A stretch of 11,221 nucleotides of DNA, from assembly GCA_024710825.1 (NCBI GenBank), contig JANJUA010000436.1:1-11221 (forward strand), written 5' to 3'. This stretch comes from Solirubrobacteraceae bacterium. Its GTDB lineage: Bacteria > Actinomycetota > Thermoleophilia > Solirubrobacterales > Solirubrobacteraceae. Position numbers and translations under genes: made by a program. The notes under the pieces are model-generated. The model made no database searches and was not told the DNA's origin. It saw only the letters and a list, made by a program, of their open reading frames with translations. Shown here piece by piece: positions 5,476 to 11,221 of this stretch (its first letter is position 1; each line of letters starts with the position of its first letter).

Positions 5476-7134
5476 ATGGCGGCGATGAAATGGTGGGGCT
5501 GGGGGCTGGACGGCGTCGCCTTCGAGGACGACGACAAGCCCGGCTTCCGCCCGTTCGTGCAGCGCCACCTCGGCCTGGACGTCAACCGCGCGAGCGCGGC
5601 CCCCGTGCGCTTCGAGGACCTGACGATCCCGGAGCCGGCGCTGACGGTCGATCTGCGCGCGGCGCTCGAGGGCGCCGTCGGCGCCGACCACGTCTCCACC
5701 GACGCGCACGACCGCGTGGTCCACGCGCGCGGCAAGAGCCTGCGCGACATCGTCCTTCATCGCCGCGGCGATCTCGGCCGGCTGCCGGACGTCGTGGTGC
5801 GCCCGGGGACCGAGGAGGACGTCGTCGCCGTCGTGGCCGCCGCGCTCGAGGCGGACGCGGTCCTCATCGCCTTCGGCGGCGGCACGAGCATCTCCGGCAG
5901 CCTCGAGCCGCCGCGCGACGAGCGGCGCACCGTCGTCTCGGTCGACCTCTCCCGCCTCGATCGCGTGCTCGAGATCGACGCGCCCTCGCAGCTCGCCCGC
6001 GTGCAGGCCGGCGTGCTCGGCCCGGACCTCGAGCGTCAGCTCAACGCCCAGGGCTGGACGATGGGCCACTTCCCCGACAGCTTCACGCACTCGACGCTCG
6101 GCGGCTGGATCGCCACCCGCTCGTCGGGCATGCAGTCGGACCGCTACGGCGACATCGCCGACCTCACGCGCGGCCTGCGGGTGGTCACGCCCGCCGGGCT
6201 GCTGCTCGTGCGCCCGGTGCCGAGCACCTCGACCGGCCCGAGCGTGCGCGAGATGGTCCTCGGCAGCGAGGGCCGGATCGGGATCATCACCGAGGCGACG
6301 GTCCACGTGCGGCGCATCGCCGCGCAGCGCACGATCCTCGGCTACCTCTTCCCGGACTGGGACGCCGGCCTCGCCGCGATGCGCGAGATCGCCGCCAGCG
6401 AGGCGCATCCGACGGTCACGCGCGTCTCCGACGCGCCCGAGACGCGGTTCTCCTTCGCCACGAGCAAGGCGTCGTCGCCGCTGGACCGGCTCAAGTCCGC
6501 CGCGCTCAAGGCGTATCTGCGCGCCCGCAAGGGCTTCGACGTCGACGAGATGTGCCTCTCGTTCATCGGCTACGAGGGCAGCGAGCGGCACGTCTCGGCG
6601 GAGCGCAAGGCGGTCGGGCGCATCGTCGCGCGCCACGGCGGCGTGTGCGTCGGCTCCGGACCCGGCGCGCTGTACGACCAGAAGAAGTTCGACACGCCCT
6701 ACATCCGCGACTACCTGCTCGACCGCGGCGCGCTCGGCGACGTCTCCGAGACGTCTGCGCCGTGGAGCGCCCTGCGGCCGCTCTACGACCGCGTCATGTC
6801 CGCGGCGCACGGCGCCTTCGACGAGGTCGGCGTGCGGGGCTACGCGATGTGCCACCTGTCGCACTCCTACCACGCGGGCGCCTGCCTGTACTTCACGTTC
6901 GCCTTCCCGCCGAACGCGGGGCGCGAACCGCTGGAGCAGTACGACGTCGTGAAGTCGGCGATCCAGCAGGCGTTCGTCGACGGCGGCGCGACGCTGTCGC
7001 ACCATCACGCGGTCGGCACCGAGCACGCGCAGTGGCTGGAGCAGGACATCTCCGGGCCCGGCGTCACCCTGGTGCGGGCGCTGTTCGACGGCATCGACCC
7101 GGCCGGGAACCTCAATCCCGGCAAGATCGTCTGA
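5476..7134 (+). CDS. agpS: FAD-dependent alkyldihydroxyacetonephosphate synthase-like protein
   Basis: This 552-aa protein is a close member of the alkyl-DHAP synthase (AGPS) group of the VAO/PCMH flavoprotein superfamily. AGPS exchanges the acyl chain of acyl-DHAP for a fatty alcohol, creating the ether bond of ether lipids. Visible features in order: N-terminal MKWWGWG, matching MKWNGWG of animal AGPS; the FAD-binding PDVVVRPGTEEDV segment; the pyrophosphate loop GGGTSISG (134-141); HFPDSF and STLGGWIATRSSGM; STGPSV and GSEGRIGIITEAT; R316 in TRVSD, matching the active-site Arg mutated in human AGPS deficiency; Y465 in SYHAGACLYFTFAF, matching the essential Tyr; and H509-H511 in TLSHHHAVG, matching the catalytic His cluster. 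These residues distinguish it from D-lactate or glycolate oxidases. There is no peroxisomal signal or signal peptide, so it is probably cytoplasmic or membrane-associated. It heads a three-gene lipid-like cluster. AGPS activity in bacteria is often assumed rather than shown, so the substrate remains open. Confidence 0.9.
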   Translation: MAAMKWWGWGLDGVAFEDDDKPGFRPFVQRHLGLDVNRASAAPVRFEDLTIPEPALTVDLRAALEGAVGADHVSTDAHDRVVHARGKSLRDIVLHRRGDLGRLPDVVVRPGTEEDVVAVVAAALEADAVLIAFGGGTSISGSLEPPRDERRTVVSVDLSRLDRVLEIDAPSQLARVQAGVLGPDLERQLNAQGWTMGHFPDSFTHSTLGGWIATRSSGMQSDRYGDIADLTRGLRVVTPAGLLLVRPVPSTSTGPSVREMVLGSEGRIGIITEATVHVRRIAAQRTILGYLFPDWDAGLAAMREIAASEAHPTVTRVSDAPETRFSFATSKASSPLDRLKSAALKAYLRARKGFDVDEMCLSFIGYEGSERHVSAERKAVGRIVARHGGVCVGSGPGALYDQKKFDTPYIRDYLLDRGALGDVSETSAPWSALRPLYDRVMSAAHGAFDEVGVRGYAMCHLSHSYHAGACLYFTFAFPPNAGREPLEQYDVVKSAIQQAFVDGGATLSHHHAVGTEHAQWLEQDISGPGVTLVRALFDGIDPAGNLNPGKIV

Positions 7135-7163
7135 AGACGCGAAACCCGCGCGGGCCACGGACG

Positions 7164-7169
7164 TAGTAC
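7164..7169 (+). promoter_or_regulatory. Possible -10 hexamer TAGTAC before the acyltransferase gene
   Basis: TAGTAC lies 4 nt before the ATG at 7174 in the 39-bp gap after the FAD enzyme gene. No Shine-Dalgarno is seen. It may give a secondary leaderless transcript, although the spacing is slightly short, and read-through from the upstream gene is likely as well. Confidence 0.25.
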
Positions 7170-7173
7170 GGGC

Positions 7174-7917
7174 ATGACGGGCAGGCGTCGCGACCTCGAC
7201 ATCAGCTGGGCGCGCCGGCGCGGCGCGTGCGCGCTGCGCGAGGCGATCCTCGTCGGCGTGCTCGCGCCGCTGATGGACCTCTACACCCTGCGGCGGGTGT
7301 CCGGGACCGAGCACCTCGACGCCGTCGCGCCGCCGGTGATCTTCGTCGCCACCCACGCCAGCCACATGGACACGCCCGCGATCCTGCGCGCCCTGCCTCC
7401 GCGCTGGCGGCGGCGCACCGCGGTCGCCGCGGCGGCGGACTACTTCTACCGGCGCCGGCGGGTCGCCCACGCCGTCTCGCTGCTGTTCAGCACGGTGCCG
7501 CTGGACCGCTCCGGCGGACGCGAGAGCCGGGCCACGACCCACCTCGCCGAGCTCATGGACGACCGCTGGAGCGTGCTGCTGTACGCGGAGGGCACGCGCT
7601 CGCGGGACGGGCGGGTCGGCCCGCTGCACTCGGGCGCCGCGATGCTCGCCGCCGAGCACGGCGTCGCGCTCGTTCCGGTCTTCGTCGGCGGCACCGGGGC
7701 GACGATGCCGCCGGGGCGGCGGTGGATGAGCCGCACGGGAGGCGGGCTCGTCGGGCGTCGCCGCCGCATCGAGATCCGCTTCGGCCCGGCGATCCGCGCC
7801 CAGGAAGGCGAGCACCGCAGGGAGGTCATGGAGCGCGTGCGCGAGTTCTTCGCCGAGTGCGGCGCCGTGACCACGCCCGACGAGCGGCTCGCGGCCGTCG
7901 CCGCCACCCGCGGCTGA
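7174..7917 (+). CDS. 1-acyl-glycerol-3-phosphate acyltransferase (PlsC/GNPAT superfamily)
   Basis: This 247-aa enzyme belongs to the HX4D acyltransferase superfamily, which moves acyl chains from acyl-CoA or acyl-ACP to glycerol-3-phosphate, lysophosphatidate or, for GNPAT, DHAP. Motif I is THASHMD, with H61 and D66 forming the catalytic pair and Thr where Asn is usual. Motif II is VPLDRSGG. Motif III is EGTRSRDG (139-146), which binds the substrate phosphate. Motif IV is VALVPVFVGG. A hydrophobic stretch near 23-37 (ILVGVLAPLMDLY) probably gives peripheral membrane contact. Length is normal for PlsC-like proteins. It lies 39 bp after the alkyl-DHAP synthase-like gene and 5 bp before the next gene, so the three are probably one operon. 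It could supply acyl-DHAP to the upstream enzyme or acylate alkyl-glycerol-phosphate; sequence alone cannot fix the acceptor. Superfamily assignment is firm. Confidence 0.9.
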   Translation: MTGRRRDLDISWARRRGACALREAILVGVLAPLMDLYTLRRVSGTEHLDAVAPPVIFVATHASHMDTPAILRALPPRWRRRTAVAAAADYFYRRRRVAHAVSLLFSTVPLDRSGGRESRATTHLAELMDDRWSVLLYAEGTRSRDGRVGPLHSGAAMLAAEHGVALVPVFVGGTGATMPPGRRWMSRTGGGLVGRRRRIEIRFGPAIRAQEGEHRREVMERVREFFAECGAVTTPDERLAAVAATRG

Positions 7918-7922
7918 CCGCG

Positions 7923-8999
7923 ATGGCGCGCGTCTTCCTCACCGGGGCCAGCGGGTTCGTCGGCGGCGCGCTCGCCCGTCGGCTGGCCGAGCGCGGCGAC
8001 GATGTCGTGGGCCTCGCGCGCTCGGAGGTCGCGGCGGCCACGGTCGAGGGCCACGGCGCCGAGGCGGTGCGCGGGCACGCGCTCGACCAGGACGCGCTCG
8101 CCGCCGGCATGGCGGGCTGCGCGCTCGCCTTCCACGTCGCCGGGGTCAACTCCCACTGCCCCGCGGATCCCGACGAGCTCCTGCGCGTCAACGTCGGCGG
8201 CGCCGAGACGGCCGTGCGCGCGGCGGCGAGCGCGGGCGTCCCGCGGCTGGTGCTGACGTCCTCGGCGGCGTCGGTGGGGGAGCCCTTCGGAACCGTGGGG
8301 CGCGAGGACACGCCGCATCGCGGCACGTACCTCTCGCTCTACGACCGCTCCAAGCACGAGGGCGAGCGGGCGGCGTTCGCGGCCGGGCGGCGGCTCGGCG
8401 TCGAGGTCGTCGCGGTCAATCCGTCGTCGGTCCAGGGGCCGGGCAGGACCGGCGGCAACGGCAAGATCATCCTCGCCTACCTCAACGGGAAGCTGCCCGC
8501 GTTCGTCGACACCTTCGTCAGCGTGGTGGACGTCGACGACTGCGCGGAGGGTCACCTGCTGGCCGCCGAGCACGGTCGCGCGGGGGAGCGATACGTTCTC
8601 AACGGGGCGACGATCAGCTCCGCGGAGGCGCTCGAGCTCGTCTCCGAGCTGGCGGGGGTGCGCGAGCCCGTGCGCATGGTGCCGCCCACGCTCGCCCGCG
8701 CCCTCGCCCTGCTCGGCGACGGGGCGTACCGGGTGCGCGGCAGGGTGTCGCCGGTGTGCCCGGCGCGGGTGCGGACGATCCTGCACGGCCACCGCTACGA
8801 CGGCTCGCGCGCGACTCGCGAGCTCGGCCTGGCATACACGCCGGTCGCCGAGACGTTCCGGCGCACGATCTCCTGGGCGGTCGCCGAGGGGCTCGTGACG
8901 CGGCCGCTGCCCGGGTGGGCGCAGGCCGGCGAGCCGGGAGGTCGGTCCGGGCGGACGCTGACCGCGAGCGCGGGTCGCGTCAGTCCGCGCGGACGGTGA
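7923..8999 (+). CDS. Extended SDR, NAD(P)-dependent epimerase/reductase (HpnA/dihydroflavonol-reductase-like)
   Basis: The ATG at 7923, 5 bp after the acyltransferase stop, gives 358 aa. The N-terminal Rossmann fold has TGASGFVG (7-14), with an Arg at about 31 (GLARS) that could favour NADP. The catalytic set is a Ser in LTSSAASVG (113-114), Y140 and K144 (YDRSK). The middle and C-terminal parts (AYLNGKLPAFVDTFVSVVDV, DDCAEGHLLAAEHGRAGERYVLNG) strongly recall hopanoid-associated HpnA and dihydroflavonol-4-reductase relatives. This wider group also includes fatty acyl reductases and sterol dehydrogenases, so the substrate may be a lipid. The last 35 or so residues (AQAGEPGGRSGRTLTASAG) are low-complexity, and the final 20 bp overlap the convergent gene. 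In context it may reduce alkyl-DHAP or make the fatty alcohol for the synthase; a sugar epimerase role is equally possible. No Shine-Dalgarno is seen, so translation is probably coupled to the acyltransferase gene. Confidence 0.88.
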   Translation: MARVFLTGASGFVGGALARRLAERGDDVVGLARSEVAAATVEGHGAEAVRGHALDQDALAAGMAGCALAFHVAGVNSHCPADPDELLRVNVGGAETAVRAAASAGVPRLVLTSSAASVGEPFGTVGREDTPHRGTYLSLYDRSKHEGERAAFAAGRRLGVEVVAVNPSSVQGPGRTGGNGKIILAYLNGKLPAFVDTFVSVVDVDDCAEGHLLAAEHGRAGERYVLNGATISSAEALELVSELAGVREPVRMVPPTLARALALLGDGAYRVRGRVSPVCPARVRTILHGHRYDGSRATRELGLAYTPVAETFRRTISWAVAEGLVTRPLPGWAQAGEPGGRSGRTLTASAGRVSPRGR

Positions 9000-10629
9000 C
9001 GGTCACCGCGGGGCTCACCGTCCGGCCCCACGGAAGCCGCTTGGCCTTGGGCAGCACCAGGCGCAGGCGGTAGCGGGCGCTCTGGCGCGTGTTGGTGAAG
9101 CGGTAGTCCCAGCGGACGCGGCCGTCGTCGTCGGCCTCGACGGAGTCGATCGTCCGCCAGCGCCCCCGCACGACGCCCTGCACGAGCACCTCGCGGCCCT
9201 CGAGCGCGCCGCCGGCGTGGCGGAAGCGCCCGCCGAGCGTCAGCTCCTGGCCGTTGCGCAGCTGCTCGTCGGAGGCACCGATCCGCGCGTCCAGCTCACG
9301 GACCACGTCGACCACCGCCGCCCTCGCCCTGATCGTCTCCGAGCGCGCGACCACCCGGAGCTGGGCCGACTCGCGCGGGAGGGGCAGCGTGAACCGGCCG
9401 TCGGCGCCGCTGGCCACGGGCGAGCCGGTCGCGGACCAGCGCGACGTGCCGAACGCGCGCCGGCGGAAGCGGACCTCGACGCCCGCGCGCGGGGTGCCGT
9501 CGGGGCCGATGACGGTGCCGCTCACGTCCCGTCTGCTGGGCAGCTCGATGCGGTCGGGCAGCCGGAGGCGCACCCTGAGGGGCTCCGCGGGCGGCTCGGG
9601 CTCGGCGCTCGGCACCTCGACGGTGATCGGCGGCGCCGGGGGCGCGGGCAGGGCGGGCACCGTGACGACCGTCGGGGACGGCGGAGGCGGGTGCGCGACG
9701 GTGAACGTCAGCGCAGGCCCGGCGGCGACGTTCTGCGCCGCGTCCCGCGCGCGCACGGCGACCGTGTGCTGGCCGGGTGCCAGCGCCGCCGTGTCGAGGG
9801 CGAACGTCGCGAGGGCGTTGGTCGGGCAGGGGTCGGCGACGGTGAACGGCGCGGCGCACGTCCCGACGCCGTCGCGGGCATCGACGGCCGTGCCGTCGAC
9901 GAGCAGCTCCGTGCGGAGGATGCCGCTGCCCTCGTCGGCGACGGCGGCGGACACCGTGCGGGTGCCGCTGACGGTCCCGCCGGCGGCGATCGTGCCGCCG
10001 GGCATCCCGACGGACGGGGCGGAGGGGTCGTCGAGGACGACCGTGCTGCGGAAGAGCCTCGCGGTGGCCGGCGGGTCGGCGCCCGGGATGCACGGGGCGC
10101 CGATCGGGCTCGCGCAGTAGGCGAGGAAGCCGAGGCCGCCGTTGAAGACCGGGAGGCCGACCTCGTTGGCCGGCGCATCCGGGTCGCCGAGGTCGCCCGC
10201 CACGCACGTGCCGACGAGGTTCGTGTAGCAGCCGTCGAAGACGGTCGGCACCGATATGCCATCGCCCTGGCCGAGGCCGGCGACGTAGGACGCCAGGATC
10301 GACAGGTTCGACGCGGTGGCGGCCAGCAGCGCCGTGTAGCTCTCGATCGTCACGCCGCGCGGGACGTCGAAGCGGTAGCCGGTCCGCGCGCCCGCGGCGA
10401 GGTCGGACGGGCCGAGCGTGACGCTCAGCGCGCCGCCCGCCGCGCAGGTGTCGTCGCTCGCGCCGGCGTTCCCGCCGGGGACCCAGGCCTGCGTGGAGAG
10501 GGGCGCGCCGTCGGCATCGCGGCACGACCACACCTCGTAGGGCGCGGCCGCGGCGGTACGGGCGGACAGGAGGGAGCCGACGGCGCCGGCGAGGCAGGCG
10601 AGGAGCGCGAGGGCGAGCCGGGCGGTCAT
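8980..10629 (-). CDS. Secreted multidomain beta-sandwich protein (Ig-like and carboxypeptidase-regulatory-like)
   Basis: This 549-aa protein has an N-terminal signal peptide (hydrophobic core about 5-21, probable cleavage after the Ala run at 26-29) and is predicted to be exported. An N-terminal domain (about 30-200, from YEVWSCRDADG) contains several cysteines (in WSCRD, DTCAAG, DGCYTN, GTCVAG, AYCASP, APCIPG) that may form disulfides. An Ig-like domain follows at about 205-315 (ADEGSGILRTELLVDG ... HTVAVRARDAAQNVA), then a Pro-rich linker. Two further beta domains follow; the first (VSGTVIGPDGTPRAGVEV, ASGADGRFTL) resembles a carboxypeptidase regulatory-like fold, and the second contains DGRVRWDYRF. 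No enzyme motif, sortase signal or C-terminal membrane anchor is seen. Proteins of this layout seem common in Thermoleophilia and have no known function; adhesion or a cell-surface structural role is a guess. Its ATG overlaps the stop of the upstream membrane protein gene (ATGA), implying translational coupling. Confidence 0.85.
   Translation of the reverse strand: MTARLALALLACLAGAVGSLLSARTAAAAPYEVWSCRDADGAPLSTQAWVPGGNAGASDDTCAAGGALSVTLGPSDLAAGARTGYRFDVPRGVTIESYTALLAATASNLSILASYVAGLGQGDGISVPTVFDGCYTNLVGTCVAGDLGDPDAPANEVGLPVFNGGLGFLAYCASPIGAPCIPGADPPATARLFRSTVVLDDPSAPSVGMPGGTIAAGGTVSGTRTVSAAVADEGSGILRTELLVDGTAVDARDGVGTCAAPFTVADPCPTNALATFALDTAALAPGQHTVAVRARDAAQNVAAGPALTFTVAHPPPPSPTVVTVPALPAPPAPPITVEVPSAEPEPPAEPLRVRLRLPDRIELPSRRDVSGTVIGPDGTPRAGVEVRFRRRAFGTSRWSATGSPVASGADGRFTLPLPRESAQLRVVARSETIRARAAVVDVVRELDARIGASDEQLRNGQELTLGGRFRHAGGALEGREVLVQGVVRGRWRTIDSVEADDDGRVRWDYRFTNTRQSARYRLRLVLPKAKRLPWGRTVSPAVTVTVRAD
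8990..9024. terminator. Hairpin spanning the convergent gene ends
   Basis: CGGACGGTGA (8990-8999) pairs perfectly with TCACCGTCCG (9015-9024), a 10-bp stem with a 15-nt loop. The left arm contains the stop codon of the SDR gene, and the hairpin lies within the last codons of the opposing secreted-protein gene. A competing inner symmetry (CGGTGAC-G-GTCACCG, 8994-9008) and a 12-bp palindrome (GTCCGC/GCGGAC, 8983-8994) are adjacent. No T-tract is present. It could act as a two-way terminator where the operons meet; part of the symmetry comes from the alternating Thr-Val codons. Confidence 0.4.
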
Positions 10630-11221
10630 GGCTCGAGCCCGAACTCCTGGTAGCCGTCGTCGACGACGGCCTCGGGCTCGGCCGCGGCGGAGTCGGCCGG
10701 GGGCGGGTCGGCGGCCGGCTGTGGGGTGGCGGCCGGTTGGGGGGGAGCGGGCTGCCGGATGGCGGCGGGCGAGGTGGACCCCGTCCGTTCGCCGGCGGCC
10801 GGCACGGACACGCCGGTCGATCCGGCGCCATCCTGCTCGGTCCCGGCGGGTGCGGACCCGGCACGCGATCCGTCACCGGCGCCGTCGCGCTCGGACCCGG
10901 CTGGCTCGGCGCCTGGGCTCTCGCCTGCGCCTGCCGGTGGCGCTCCGGCTGGGGAGGACGATCCCTGGCCGGAGCCGTCCTCGCCCTCGGCGTTCGCCGC
11001 TCGCCCGGCATCGCGCGCCGGCTGCTCGCCCTGAGGGGTCGCCGGTTGCGTGGTGGCGGGAGCGGACGGGGGCGTTGCGCCGGCGCTCGGCTGCGGAGCG
11101 TCGGATCCGCGGGTGAGCGCCACCGCGACCACGACGGCGACCACCGCCAGCCCCACGCCGCCCGCCGCCATCCCCGTCGCCGACCGGCCGGCGTGGGAGA
11201 GCCGCCGGACGAACCGCCCCG
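10626..11221 (-). CDS. Membrane-anchored low-complexity protein, 5' end outside window
   Basis: The frame is open from the right edge to a TGA (complement of 10626-10628). An internal ATG at 11171 would give 181 aa, but the frame continues upstream without a stop (GRFVRRLSHAGRSATG before that Met), so the true start probably lies outside the window. A basic juxtamembrane stretch precedes a single membrane helix (GVGLAVVAVVVAVAL). Then comes about 150 residues of Pro/Ala/Gly/Ser/Glu/Asp low complexity (GSERDGAGDGSRAGS, PQPAATPQPAADPPPADS) and a short acidic end (EAVVDDGYQEFGLEP). By the positive-inside rule the long tail should be outside the cell, perhaps spanning the wall. No enzyme domain is visible; whether an anti-sigma or sensor domain lies further upstream cannot be judged. 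It overlaps the secreted-protein gene by ATGA, so the two products are probably made together. Confidence 0.75.
   Translation of the reverse strand, partial: GRFVRRLSHAGRSATGMAAGGVGLAVVAVVVAVALTRGSDAPQPSAGATPPSAPATTQPATPQGEQPARDAGRAANAEGEDGSGQGSSSPAGAPPAGAGESPGAEPAGSERDGAGDGSRAGSAPAGTEQDGAGSTGVSVPAAGERTGSTSPAAIRQPAPPQPAATPQPAADPPPADSAAAEPEAVVDDGYQEFGLEP

Noticed and set aside
5437..7815. 792-aa minus-strand open frame opposite the AGPS-like and acyltransferase genes
   Set aside because: Composition is Arg/Ala/Asp-rich without domain features, while the plus strand encodes clear enzymes with all their motifs.
10594..10629. Lipobox-like Leu-Leu-Ala-Cys in the signal peptide of the secreted protein
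   Set aside because: The Cys is at residue 12 with too short a hydrophobic core before it, and an Ala-rich signal peptidase I site follows at 26-29.
9217..10653. 478-aa plus-strand open frame opposite the secreted protein
   Set aside because: Antisense shadow; the minus-strand reading has a signal peptide, an Ig-like domain and an ATGA overlap with its neighbour.
10640..11120. Repeat-rich segment considered as a tandem repeat array or CRISPR
   Set aside because: The repetitiveness is from low-complexity Pro/Ala/Gly/Ser codons; there are no fixed-length repeats or spacers.

Overview
The window is very GC-rich, with strong G/C preference at third codon positions, short intergenic gaps and several genes that lack a well-placed Shine-Dalgarno but have a TAnnnT hexamer just before the start codon. 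Together with leuS near comEA and a secreted Ig-like protein of a kind I associate with Thermoleophilia, this suggests an actinobacterium, plausibly Solirubrobacterales. The taxon is an inference; no rRNA or tRNA gene is present to anchor it.

Left part (1-4603). A coiled-coil protein with 11-residue repeats runs off the left edge on the minus strand. It is divergent from leuS (leucyl-tRNA synthetase, plus strand), and only 32 bp separate the start codons, holding two overlapping -10-like hexamers on opposite strands. A YihY/BrkB-family membrane protein follows leuS closely. A hairpin and then a separate, apparently leaderless promoter lead into comEA (DNA-uptake receptor). The comEC gene that usually follows comEA is not here.

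Middle part (4604-5475). An unrecognised protein of about 107-123 aa (plus) converges on a 65-aa Cys/His zinc-ribbon-like protein (minus). The small gene is divergent from the next plus-strand gene. The 195-bp divergent spacer is rich in symmetry: an AT-rich -10 next to a GTCCAG/CTGGAC inverted repeat, and a perfect 26-bp all-G/C palindrome just upstream of a TAGGCT -10 hexamer.

Right-centre part (5476-8999). Three plus-strand genes look like a lipid operon: a 552-aa FAD enzyme with the catalytic Arg, Tyr and His-His-His signatures of alkyl-DHAP synthase, an HX4D acyltransferase of the PlsC/GNPAT superfamily, and an extended short-chain dehydrogenase resembling HpnA/dihydroflavonol-reductase proteins. 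The set could carry out aerobic ether-lipid synthesis (acyl-DHAP formation, exchange of the acyl chain for an alkyl chain, reduction). This pathway is a hypothesis, although the family of each member is clear.

Right part (8980-11221). Two minus-strand genes converge on the lipid cluster, overlapping its last gene by 20 bp inside a 10-bp hairpin stem. They encode a membrane-anchored low-complexity protein that enters from the right edge and, coupled through an ATGA overlap, a 549-aa secreted multidomain beta-rich protein. No mobile element, CRISPR array, RNA gene or prophage feature was seen. I see no clear new defence or mobile system; the most unusual items are the candidate ether-lipid cluster and the palindromic control region in front of it.
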